Below are positions 48,517 through 60,907 of a DNA stretch of 64,000 nucleotides, one piece after another; position 1 is the first letter of the stretch, and every line of letters starts with the position of its first letter. The stretch covers positions 255,104-319,103 of the forward strand of contig VWZW01004095.1 of assembly GCA_013397115.1 (NCBI GenBank), written 5' to 3'. The notes beneath the pieces were generated by a model. That model ran no database searches and had not been told where the DNA came from. It saw only the letters and a program-made list of their open reading frames with translations. The DNA is from Edolisoma coerulescens (lineage: Eukaryota; Chordata; Aves; Passeriformes; Campephagidae). The position numbers were made by a program, and so were the translations under genes.

Positions 48517-51500
48517 GTAAGTATATGTGTCAAGACTATTTTTCCTGATTGTATTATGTTGTCTGCATCTACAGTAAGGTGCCTCTGATGTCTTTTTGCC
48601 CTCTCTCATTTCTGTGAGGTTTTCTGAAGTTCCTCATTACTTGACTACTCAGGTCATCACCTGCGGACTTGGCAACTTCAATTCTCTCTTCTGTTTCCAG
48701 GTAATTTAATAAAACCACATCCAACAACCAAAAGGCTAGGATCAAACTTTTTAATGTACTCTTTTCTCAGTTCCAAGACTGCTGCTTGCTTGCTTTCATA
48801 GAGTCATGGCTTCAAAAGAAAGGGCAGAGCACAATCTTTACCATAGTTTGGCCTGAGGCTGATGGGCAATAAGGCTGTGCAGATCCCAGGTCACTCCATT
48901 CTTTAGTGAATCTTTTCTGCAAATAGATCCATACTGGTATCACTGCCACTGTGCCTTGGTTGGTTAGGCACTCCTTGTATGAAAGTGTTACACGGATCCC
49001 CAAACTTTCTTACTGGTTGCCTACAATGTAGATGGAAATGATATATGTCTCACTAAATTGACTCTGGGGACACACAATTTTCTGTGCAGATGTCAGATCG
49101 GAGTAGGGAAGACCTAAATGAGGCAAATTTGTTGCTAATCATCCTGGAGGCTCATGTCATTTTCTGTCTTCATAGAGCATGTAGGTGCTCAGTGAAACCG
49201 TGCAAAGCACTACACTGCCCACTGTGGTGGGGCTGCTTACTACTCCCTGGAAGAGTGTGGCAAAATGATTTGCTCCACCTGAAAGCTTTTGTTTAATGTT
49301 AACTCTTCGGATGATTTGATCCTACATGAAAAGCATGGCTTCTTGGATCAATTCAGTGAAAGGTTATCTTCAAAATATGTGTTGATGATGTGAAAATTGA
49401 TTTACTTTCTAAATTAATCACAGGGTAATTATAATGAGAGTATTGCACATGAACTCATTCTCTCTTGTTTATTGTTAAATATTGTTTGCTTCTGGTCTGC
49501 ACTATGTTTTCTTGCCCCTTTCAAATACTGCTCCTTTGTCTTGATTTGGAAGAATACTAATGAGTGATTTACTTAGTTTCAAAGGAACTTCAAAACATTC
49601 TTATCGTGTCTAACTGTGGTTTGTCAACACCAAATATGCTAGAGCACTAGTGTTGATGAAACTATTATGGTTTAAGAGTAAAAGTGAGAAAAGTTTTTCA
49701 TGAAGGACACCTTTTGTTAAAATATTGAATCTCACCAGAATAAAGCAAGCAGTCTTTTGAGTATCAAGAAAGCGAGATGGCATTTGCCTTGAGATAGTTG
49801 GTGAGTCTCAAAATCTCCTCGTTTTTTTTTTATTTTTGGTGGGGGATGATTCCCAACTGCAGTGCCTCTCTACTGAAAAGTTATGCTGTTCCAGTGAAAA
49901 AATCACTGCTCTAAGACATGTTAAAATCTTATCTGAGAGATGTTTTTTAGAAGTAGACATTGCACTCAGGGTTCAGTAGATTCAGACAGTGTGAACACTG
50001 TGTTTGAAGAAGGCATGTGTTTACGTGCTTAATATACATAGATTGACCCTCAATTTCTACTTCCCACAGAAAAAAAATGTATGCATAAGGGCCATGTTAC
50101 TGCTAACACTTTGCAGTGGTGGAATAAAGATGTTGGGAAATGAGTAAAGGAGACAGGATGGGAAGGGCAAGGACAAAGAACAGGAGTGGGTGACTATTTT
50201 CGTAAAGGACTGGCACCTACAACAATGGGGGTCTGGACACCCAGTTTATTATGTGTAATAATGATAATCACTATTACTGCTATCAGAATACCTAAGAGAC
50301 TGCAACACATGAGCTCATTAAACACAGAAGTCCAGATACCTGAAACCTAGACAAGAGGTGAGAGACAGTAGGTAAATTCAAGGGAACATCAGAAAACTCA
50401 CAAAATACTTAAAATGCAAGGATGTCACTGCATAGACAATGTTACTGGTTGTCGGGATTGGTGGTTTTTTGCTGTTCGTTTTTTTTTAAACCCATAATAA
50501 ATATCTGCATAAGGAAATTTTATTGTCTTCAAGGAAATTAGACGTTACTGGGGAGGTAGTCTCTAATGGAATGGGTCACGGGGAGTAAGCACAAAAGTGC
50601 TTGCTGCTGCAATCACTAACAGTTTTACAACGAAGACTAGTGTTACAAGTCACAAAGGTTTTGTTCCTCTGAACAGTTTTCAAAATACAGCAAACACTGG
50701 GTATTTGATGCTTTGGTCAGGGTATTAAGCAGGAGGCGAGTAAACTCTCCAAGAAGAAGCTAACACCTGCAACAGTCTTGCCACAGTTAAGGTTATTTTG
50801 GACAATGCCTGAAAGATGGTAAGAGCTTCTGAAAGATTTTTACATCTCCAGGTTAGCAGGGAAGCCCCCATCTGAATATCAAATGTTGGGAATAGAGGAT
50901 TTGCAATATTTAGATACCACTAAAATGGGATCACCTGTCTGAGCAAAGTGTGATATCCTGGGGGTGGGGTGAAGGAGGTTTGGCTGATATGTAAAAAGGG
51001 TAAAGGGTGAAGAAAGATATAGAGCATATTCTTTGAATATGCCAGCAGCCCTTCTAGACCTCCTAGTATGCAGCTGTGCAAACAACTGATTTTTCGGTTA
51101 GGTGTATGAACCGAAACACACTCAACATGTAATTTCTGCTGATCCAGAATGAAAAAGTTTCCGATTGCTTTATGAAACGGAGGCCATCAACACTTCTGCT
51201 CCAGCTTAACGAAATGTTCTCTTTGGCTGAAACAAAATTGCTCATTTGGGTTTTTTTTTTGGTTTTTTGCTTCTGAAAATATTTAAAAATCAAACATAGC
51301 TTCATGTGGTCTCAATACACGCTTTGGAAACACACAATAAAACTTTCCTACCCTCATTCAAATTTTCTTACCAAATTAGATATGAATTTGTGAAGAGTTT
51401 CAGTGGTCACAAAATTGCTGTTTTCAGTGAACAAGCTCGTTGGGGAAAGTAAGCATTCACCCAGTTCCTTTAATAATACTGACTGCCAGGGAATGAGCCT

Positions 51501-54033
51501 GTTATGGTGGCTTGGTGTGGGCTGGCCTTCTGTCAAACCTGCTGTAGCTGTTCCCACTCTGGAGGGTCAGAGCTGCTCTGTATGAGTGATCCACATTTTG
51601 CTCTCAGCGTTTTGATGGATCATCTAAAGTAATGCACAGGCCAGTCCTCAATGCTCTCCGTTTTCAGTGTTTCAGGGCTGCTGAGCCTTCTGTCTTGTCG
51701 GGTGGTCATTTCCTGATACATCTTTTCTGCAAAAACTTGGGAATTGTTTCCAAGTATCATGAAAATTGTTGCTCAGATGTTGTCCAGAAACAAGTCTATT
51801 AAACAAAAAGGTGTGGCAGATTAGTTTACCCTTTGAACAGCAACCATCAACCTTAACCAGCGTCATGCACTTACTGGTTTGGACACTACTAATCCTGATT
51901 TATGCCTTACTGCTTCCCATGAATGAGTCTGCTAGCAGAGTGGAGAGGATTTAGTGTGAGTAGAATGCCAGACCTTGTTCCGTGAAATAAGAAATGTTTA
52001 TATTGTTGGGAAGTGATGTAATGGCAGCTTGAATTATGTTTTTTAGCATACGAAAAGTTTTAGCAGTATATCTGTCTGTTTTCTATTAGAGATTTGTATC
52101 CAATAACAAAAATATACCCATGGATAACAAACTGGAAAATGGATGCATATTTGGCTGGCTGTAACTGTTGGGGAGGAGATGGGGCTGGAGAGGAGATCTG
52201 GGGCTTTAAAAAATATTTTTCAGTAAAAAAACAAGTTTAATTTTTTTCTTTTAATTGGAAATTAAACGTAAAAACTAATTGGAAAGTAACCCTCACTTTT
52301 CTGCCTGTATTGGGAAATATTGTTACTTATCTGAATTTAAAATTTGATACAGCACCATTTCTTATTTTTTTATTTGTATTACTGAAGGACATCTCTACTA
52401 AGTAATTGTAGACCTCTTTTGCTGGATAATTAACTGCTGCATAGAAAGGGTATTTCTTATTCATCAAGTCAGCATGTTGTATCTGTTTCACTAAAATTGA
52501 AGTCAAGGTGTCTGCTGCTTTTCTGAATCTAGACCTTACCACATTAGAAAAAAAAATTACCACAGATGAGACATAATGTAGTTAGAAGTACTTTTATTTA
52601 CACGGGCATGTATAGTTTAAAATGTTCTTTTGCTAATGAAAAACAAACAAACAAAACCAAACATTATGAGTGCTGCTGGGGTTTTTTTTCTGCCAAAACT
52701 TTTAGTGGTGCTCTAGTGCTTTTCCTGTTATTTTTTATTTGTTTGTTTTGAGATAAGTAATATCATCATTTAAAAATTTTTGTCTTCAGTAAACATTGTA
52801 TGGCATAAAAGCTCATATTGTGGCTTTATGTCTAAACAGTTTTCTAGCTCTCACACCATAATGATATTGGAAAAAAAGAACATTTTAACACAGTAAAATG
52901 CATCAAACAAAATCAGACATTGAAAGGAGATGCTCCATTCAAATGGAATGCTGTTGAAACTAGACTCCCACATTACAGGTGATATACAGTGTGACAGATT
53001 ATGAGGTTTAAGCAATTCAAGTCAGATCTGAGCACAGGAGTAAATTATTGTAACAATGTTTGCACAATTTAAAATAAATTGAGGCTTCAGAACATCTTCT
53101 AGTGAACCTTTAGGTTTAGTACAGCATAGGTAAAGGTCCATTTAACATGAGAGGTGATGGTAAGATCTGGCAGACTATATAGGAGATACATACCTATAGA
53201 TAAAATTGGTTCCTAATACATTTATAGATGTCCTGTAAAAAAGACTTTTGGCAAGAAATTTTCTTGCTGTAAATTCAATCAGGAAAAGAGTTTATAAAAC
53301 AATTATTTTCTGCAATTGCCTTTTTTCTTTTCTTTTTTTTTTTCATTTACTCTAATAGATTCATAAATAGTGTGACCTGGAAAATAGTAGAAGTGCATCC
53401 AAGTCAATGTTTGGGAAACCTGGATGGAACCACATCACTAGAATTTAGATTTGTGATGATTATGTGGAACCTAATTAGAGTTGGGGATTATAATTCATGT
53501 GTAAATGCAGTGAACAGAAATTACTGCTTGTAAAAGCAATAGTAAGACTGTAGGGAGCAAGAGAGGAAGGAAGGTCCACCAAAGAATGGATGAAGTGGCC
53601 AGAGTAGCAGGGAGCAGGGCAAAGCCTCTGAGGAACTGTCTATTGGTTGGAGGCGTCCATGTGGCAACCTGGATCTTCCCCTCTGGAGCCCCAGTGGAGC
53701 TTTTTGCTCATTGCTCAAAACATCTGTGGAAATATCCTTAGATGGGACACCATGAATCAGTGCAGCATTCACTGCAGGATCATAATGGAATCGTGTCTGG
53801 TTGTTTTGTGATTGCAGCTTTCCCACCGGTTTTATATTTGGACTTCATTCACAATGAGCCTATTGCCATCTGAAATTTCTTTGTTTCCTTGAAAATTAAG
53901 AGAAAATTGCCTCCTTCAATGGTATTGGAATGCATGTCAAAGACGTGAGGAGGAAATACATTGTCTTATATTAAAATAATAGACAAATTTTCTGATTTGT
54001 TCTAATGATTTCTATCTTAAATGTGAGGAATCT
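48517..54033. other. Non-coding sequence with one protein-like minus ORF
   Basis: No transposable element was named. The minus-strand ORF at 53521-53826 (101 codons) is described as a finding. Otherwise AT-rich sequence. Confidence 0.35.
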
Positions 54034-54308
54034 AGAATCATACAATCATAGAACCAAGACTTTTGACATCACCAAGTCCAAACATTAAACAAACACTGTC
54101 CCTAAGTGCCACATCTACACCAGGTATACATGAAATACATCTGGGGTAGTGACTCAGACACTTCTCTGGGCAACCTGTTCCAAATCTTGGCAAGCCTTTC
54201 AGAGAGGAAATTTTTCCTAATATCTAGATCTAAACCTCCCCTGGTGCAACTTGGAACCATTTCCTCCTGTCCCACCACTTTTTACTTAGGAAAAGAGATC
54301 ATTTTGTA
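54034..54308 (-). mobile_element. CR1 LINE 3' fragment (minus)
   Basis: The plus strand shows the reverse complement of a CR1 3' end: agaatcatacaatcatagaa, catcaccaagtccaaacatt, tgtccctaagtgccacatct, the ORF2-tail block ctctgggcaacctgttccaa, tcagagaggaaatttttcct, and ctcccctggtgcaacttgga. The octamer is decayed and the 5' part is missing. Confidence 0.88.
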
Positions 54309-57300
54309 TATTCTCGATATCATTCTGAGTTATTATCTTGGTAACTTGTTTGAAAACACGCTTTTCAGGCAGGCATGGATCTTGCATATTGTGTTCTGCC
54401 TGGTGTGAAATATGTCTGTATTCAGCAAACAGCCTTTGCTATACTAATTCACTGTTTAACAATCTTTGCCTGTTAATTATAAAATGATAGCAACAGTTTA
54501 GAAGATCATTCACTGATTATAATATATGAATATCTTGCACAGCAATGACCTCCTTCCTGTTTACTTAAGGTACAAAGAATTGTGTGAGGTGCTTTTAAAA
54601 ATTGGCAGCAACTTGCTTTAAAAGTAGTAGAGAAATAATACAACTCCTCAGCATAAAAATTTCAGATGCATTATTATGCCATGAAAAGATAAAAAACCCC
54701 ATCAGATTACAAATAAATTGAAATACTGCATTCTACTCTTCAATCTGCAGTGTTTGTTAATGAAGATGCAGGCAGTAAAATGTTTGGCAAATCCTATTGA
54801 CTCTGATGAAAAATCTTAACGAAGATTGACTAGCAGTGATACTATTTTTGCATGGACTAGAGGTTTATCCCTCAGACAGGAAGAGACTTGATCTGACAGG
54901 AAAAGATATAAATGCTGCAGTAACTCTTAGAATTAGCAATCCTTAGAAAGGATTCACTTTTGTGAGAGTGTTGGTGTAGTGTCTGTATGAGACATTGGAC
55001 AAATTTTTAAGCAAAGGTCTTACAACAATGGTGCAAAGAGGCATCTTCTAAAAGCTGCTGGTTCTGGGAAAAAATCCAAAAGTACTTCCATGTACTGCAA
55101 CTTATCCTGAAGATCAGAGTTATTGTTGCTCACTGCAGAAACAGGTCTGAAATTGTCCTAGAGAACTCAACAAAACTAAACAGGACATCCCAGTCTAACC
55201 ATTGAACTTTTTCAGAAATTATTGCAGATGAAGGTGTCACCTCGGCATGAGACCTGAGTAAAAACCGTGAACTCATCAGAGAGTTTGGAACTCACTAGAA
55301 CCTCAGAGATTCCACCCTGTATCAGAAATAAAACTTCTCAGTAATGTTATGTTTCCGTGTGAGAAGTTCCTGGAAAATACTGAAAAAAACTCCCACCAGT
55401 AGACATTCAAAAGCAGTTGCATATGTTCATGAGACTTTATAAGGGGAAGATTAACTGTTAGAGATTAGGAAGGACATAAGGTAATGTTGTGAAGAAAATG
55501 AAATTTTGTGTGTTGATACATTTTCATGCCAGTCCTCAACATGTGATAAATTGCCATTCTCACATCTAGAGAAGCAGAGAAATGGAGGAAAGCATTTTCC
55601 ATTTGTTGAGCCCCTTTTTTGACCTCTTTGTCAAAGGAAAGTAGTAAGATCACTTCCATTCAGAGCCCTGCTCAGCCCAGCAGAGCTACGTTTTCCAGTG
55701 ATGCCTTCCATGTGCAGAATGATGAAGTCCTTACACCCACCTGGGAGTCTGCCTGGCCAGAAACTGACATCCCACCTTCAGTGAATCTATGGAAGATTTT
55801 GTAGTGGCACCTGTGTATCCAAAGTTTCACCATAAGAAAGTATCTTCAGGCATTAAATGCCAAGATGGAATGACCTAAAAATCTCAATTAAAATACATTC
55901 AAAGTTAATTGAAATAAATGTTAAATCATGGTCTTAAGGGCCTGTGCCATGTACAAGACGGAAAAAAGAGAGCTGCAGTATCTTCCTTGAGAAAAGTGCA
56001 CCTATTACTGAAGTTGGGATTTTTATTTAAGTAATAGACAATTCAGGCTATTAATGAGAGGAAATCTGAAATGCCCAGGAGTGTTATGAACAACACAGAA
56101 TACAGAACTGACTTGTGCTATGGTATAACTTCTATTTCTTTCAGTTTATTCCTAAACAGGTAGTCATAAAATAGAATATAATTTTCTGAATGGATGGAAT
56201 CCTGAATTCTTCCTGTTTGGCTATACAGAAAAGTTGGCTATTTGATAAAACTTCTGGAAAGCCTAGGATTTGTTTAACTTGGGTTCTTAATGATCCTACA
56301 ACTCTGGCATGAAAAGTGAACTGGTGTTCTTATAGAGAGGGAAGATGGAAAATTGGAGAAATCATACTTTTCCATAATGGAAGATCTGAAAAGAAGTTAA
56401 TACTCAAATTCGAATTAGTAGTTTCGTTGTACTGCAAACATCTGTGTCCTGAAACAAATTTTACGTGCAGCCAGTGGAAATGAACACTTCCCATGTGTGC
56501 TGGCCTAACAGTAGAGAAATGTTTAGAGCTGTTGGAGAACTCTGGGATGAAACACTTTCCTTTGGAAAATGGCAAGCTGATGAAATAGAGGCTTTTTAAA
56601 GAATTAGTTCCTTTCAAAAACCTTTTGATTTTTGGAAGAAAAGTACTGCCACTGCCAAAAAATTTTGGCTTAACCTTTATTAATACAAACATTCCATTTT
56701 TAGTTCAAACCAACTTCTCATTCCTCTAAATTAATTAATGTGAGAAAGTAATTAATTACCTTCAGACACAAGTATGTCAGCATTATCTGAGCAACTTGCT
56801 CAATGTGCTATTGCTAGAGAATGATTCCATGGCAGAACAGAAGAAATAGCATTTGTATACTTTTACTGAATATTCTTGTGAATATTAATGGTATTTTATA
56901 ATGTAAGTGCTTCATAGCAGTAATTATATAAAGCATAACATGAACACAACTGAACACAAATAAAGTAAAACACAAGTAATAAAATAATATAACAAGTGTT
57001 ACATTAGGATTTTTGCTGAGAGGAAGCATCTTGCACCTTTCATATTTCCTACTTTCTACACAGAAAGAATGCACATTTTCCAAGCATCAGCATGTGCTTG
57101 TCTTGGTCACTTGAGGACCAAGTCCTCTGTCAATCTGTCTACTATTTTTCTCTTCAACAAAGGCATCATTTTCTGAATCAAAGGTCTAAACGTCTATTCA
57201 AAGAAATTGTTTGAATTGGCATATACATGACTATTTTGAAGTATGTTGTAGAGAGAGAAAGAAAAAAATAGTAAAGTGAAGTATTTCTTTATCTATTTTT

Positions 57301-58387
57301 GGCAAATCCAGAAGATTGATAAATAGACTAGACTGAGAAAAAATAAATTAGGTTCTCCTGATCATCTCTCATTTTATTCCAGTTCAAAAATAGATAGCCA
57401 TCCAGCAGGCCAAGTCTCAGATTATTTAAGTTGTTTGGAAACCATTTTGATGTGTCCCAGTTTACTGAGTCCTGAGATGCTAATTTTCAGTTAGAATTGT
57501 ATACAAATTTCTGTAGGATGGGGATTTTGATAAATCTGAAATACACTAGGGACCTTTCCCATACTGTAAACTCAAAACCAGGAGACTTGAAAAAAGTCTC
57601 TCACACAATGTCAAACAGTATTTTCTCCATATACCTTTTATCAAAAATTAAATAAAACAAGGCTATGGGCTCCCAGATGAGTAGTCTTTTCCAGGATAAG
57701 CATTCTTGGAAAACCAGGTGCAAAGCATGAAGATTTGCCAAGGCACATGAGTGTGTCTCATGCTGGGCTTGAGGAAATGTGTTGTATGGTCATAATCAAA
57801 AAGCAGAATATATAACTGTTAACTAAAACTCTCAGCAGTTAGTAAAAAACCCAAACCAAACTAAACCAAAACAAACAAACTTCTACAGTTTTTTAGTTTT
57901 GGGCTTTTGATCACGTGACAAAGTTCCACAGCTTGGACAGCTCTCAGATTCCATGGAGAAAGGTGTTACTTTATAATTAAAAGAAAAATATAACAATTGG
58001 AAATCCAATGCTTTGGGGAATATTCTCAAAGGGATGTGCTTAAAGTACCACATCCAGATTTCACTAAAGCAATTAGAAGTGAGGCACAAAGGCATCTCTG
58101 TGCTCAAAATTATCCTAGAGTGAAATCTTTTGAGTATTTTCACACCCATAACCTCAATTCTGCCAGGTCCTGTGACAATTGGTTGGTCTGCTGCAACTTG
58201 CAAAAATCAAACCAAGCATTCACAAGCTTCTGCTGAAGTTGTATCTTACATATAATTAACATTGATACATGGTTTACATCTATTTCTAAATAAAAATAAA
58301 AAAGAGTTGTGTAGCTTTTAAACTAAAATATAAGCTGAGTCCTGAAGACTTGACTTATTACCAGAACACTAGGATTGCTACTGATAT
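54309..58387. other. Non-coding sequence, no named element
   Basis: AT-rich sequence with an A-rich CAAA-type stretch at about 57845-57880. ORFs at 56330-56692 (minus) and 57883-58203 (minus) show no domain and no splice context. Confidence 0.35.
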
Positions 58388-58453
58388 CCTTCCTTCCTTC
58401 CTTCCTTCCTTCCTTCCTTCCTTCCTTCCTTCCTTCCTTCCTTCCTTCCTTTT
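58388..58453 (+). repeat. TTCC tetranucleotide microsatellite
   Basis: Sixty-six bases of uninterrupted CCTT/TTCC repeat, about 16 copies. The length and purity predict high polymorphism. The repeating PSFL frame across it (58350-58694 plus) is an artefact of the repeat. Confidence 0.98.
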
Positions 58454-60387
58454 AGCAAATGAATCTCAGATGTCTTGTGAACTGCAGTGCCAGTCTATGA
58501 ATAACTGCATGAGTAGAAAAGGTTTTGAATTAGTTCAGATCCCTTCTCTTTGTTTTCTCTCTTCCTTCCTTATCGTTAGCTTTTGTAGTTGGGTTTTTTT
58601 TCTTTATTTTTCTTACCTACAGTACCCTGTAGATGTGTTTTCCATTGTATATGGGATTTTTTTTCTGTTACAGACTTCATTATCATGTACTTGAATTCTA
58701 TTTAAATTTTATTTTCTGATTATATTTATTTCATTCTAATTGGTGAAACTCAAATTGATAGGGGAATAGGTGTTAACCATTCCCTTTCCCCTTTTCTCCC
58801 TGTGAATTACCCCGGGATGCAGAGGGAATGGGAAGACTTAGTTATGGTTTTTGTGGGGGTTTTTTGTCTTTCAGGGACCACCACAAACAGAAGAAGACAA
58901 GTTCTCAAGTTAGTATTTTGAGTGGCTAATCAGTCAAATGGAAAAGCTAGTTGATGTTATGTCCTTCTGCAACAATTGAACATATTGAGCTTGCAGAGGT
59001 TTGGCTGGCGATTCTTATTAACATCATGAATGACCTGTTGTGTGGTCCACTAAAAAATTAATAGAATTTAATAAAAAACTATTTATTGCCTTTGGAAAGG
59101 GCTGATAGCAAGAACCTCATATTCTGAAGTGTCTGAAGTGCTTAAGCATTGTATTCTGGATTGCAGCTGTGTGCGTAAAATGATGTGTTTGATATATTAG
59201 CCAAATTTTAGGTACTTATAAGGATTATCAAAGCTATTTAATGAAGTAACTAAAAAATTAGCATTGTTGATTGGATTTAAAATTTCTCGTCCTTATCTGC
59301 TTGAGAAAATATGATGTCATTTTATGTAGCATCTGTTATGAATTAAATGCAGCTTTCAGCTCCTTTTTCACAATTCCTATGTATACATTTTCCTTTATAA
59401 CAAACAAACAGTTATAAAGCTCTGACAGCCCACAGCTGTTTGTTTTAGTTGGAGAAAGCATGCCTGTTTTTGCTCCTACAGGAAAAAAAATTGAGTTAGG
59501 TTCAATGTGCTGATAAATGTAAAAGTGGTAATATTCCAAGGTGTTGTGGTTATGACAGAGACAGCTTGTTAAACATATCAAAGCATACCCCAGATAACAG
59601 CTGAATTAAGCTGGATCGTTTGGAATTGATTCTAGTTGAAAACATACTGTCTTTACATGAAATTTAGCTCCATCAGTACATACCCCACCCAAACATTCAT
59701 TTGTTTTCTAAAACTTGGAGTAGTGATGCATATGGAAAAAAGCTAAAGAGTTTCATATGCTCAGAAATTGTGCAGAACAATTAAACAAGATGCCATTCAG
59801 ATTTAGCTGTTGTGACAAGTAAGAGAACAAAATGTGAACAGCGTGGAAAATACCATTCCCCTTTTGTGAACAGCATCGGGATATGTTTTTGGCTTGCAGG
59901 CTTGAACAAGTGACACAGTTAGCTGAGTGACACTTTGCTTCCAGCTAATTCTTGGCATCAAACTTAAAGCAGTCTTTGTACAGCTGCACTGACTGATAAA
60001 AGCTGTACTAGGGGACACAGAGCTGTTAGATTAGTGCTTTGGAGAATCCTATAAAAACCTTGCCTTCCAAGCTAGAAGACACAATAAAGGGGTTTTTCTT
60101 ACATTTTTTCTTTCTTTTTTAAGCCTCAAGGGTTCATTTCTCATCTCACTAAAATCAATGGGAATTTAACATTAAATTCAAAGTCAGTTTTTATTCTCAA
60201 ATGACAATTTATACAGTTCTGGGGCTCTTCATGAGCTCTACTGGGAAGATGCATTTGAGAAACTAAACACTCCTTTTGTTTTAACCAGTCTCTGAACATG
60301 TTAAACATGATGAGGTAAAGGAAAATTTTGAGATTTATGTGGATTACTGAAGCAGTGGTTAGGATGGGAGGAGAGGCAGCACTTCCA
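58454..60387. other. Non-coding sequence with a weak terminal-exon look-alike
   Basis: A good acceptor (ggggttttttgtctttcag) at 58873-58874 is followed by 12 open codons and TAG. There is no supporting partner exon. Otherwise no element was recognised. Confidence 0.3.
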
Positions 60388-60907
60388 TGCTGGTTCTGTC
60401 TGGGATAGAGTTAGTTTTCTTAGTAGCTGGCATGGGACCCTGCTTTGGATTTGTGTTGGAAACAGTGTTCGTAGCATGTTTGCACTCTTGCTGAGCAGTG
60501 CTTGCAGAGCACCAAGGCCTTTTCTGCCTCTCATCCCAACCCAGCAGCAAGCAGGCTGGGGGTGCACAAGAAGCTGGGAGAGGAATAACTGGGACAATTG
60601 ATGCCAAGTGAACCAAGGGATGTTCCATGCCCTATGGCCTCATGCTCAGTATATAAACCTGAGGAAGGAGAAAAGAGGGGATGTTTAGAATGACGATTTT
60701 TGTCTTCCTAAGTCACCATCCTGGGTGGTGGAGCCTGGCTTTCCTGTAGGCAGCTGAACACCTGCCTGCTGATGGGCAGTGGTGAATGAATTCCTTGTTC
60801 TGCTTTGCTTGTGCACAGAGTTTTTACTTTACCTGACTCTGCATGAGGGACAATATGGGGTGACCCTAATGAAGGCAGCTTCTTTTCCTCTTGGGTAGTG
60901 TACAACA
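60388..60907 (+). mobile_element. ERVL-like LTR (plus) with TATA box
   Basis: The start (tgctggttctgtctgggata, then gagttagttttcttagtagc) and the following blocks match avian ERVL LTRs in order: cacaagaagctgggagagga, ccaagggatgttccatgccc, tatggcctcatgctcagtat, ataaacc, and a U5-like gaattccttgttctgctttg followed by cttgtgcacagagtttttac. The far 3' part is decayed, so the right boundary is approximate. No target-site duplication could be matched, and no internal retroviral sequence adjoins it. It belongs to the same broad LTR class as the element at 20099-21047 but to a different subfamily, judged by its U3. Confidence 0.8.
60650..60657 (+). promoter_or_regulatory. TATA box of the ERVL-like LTR
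   Basis: TATATAAA within cagtatataaacctgagg, the position and context conserved in this LTR class. It marks the likely transcription start about 25-30 bases downstream. Whether it is still active cannot be told. Confidence 0.7.

Noticed and set aside
58350..58694. 114-codon ORF with a repeated PSFL motif
   Set aside because: The repeat is the translation of the TTCC microsatellite, not a protein repeat.
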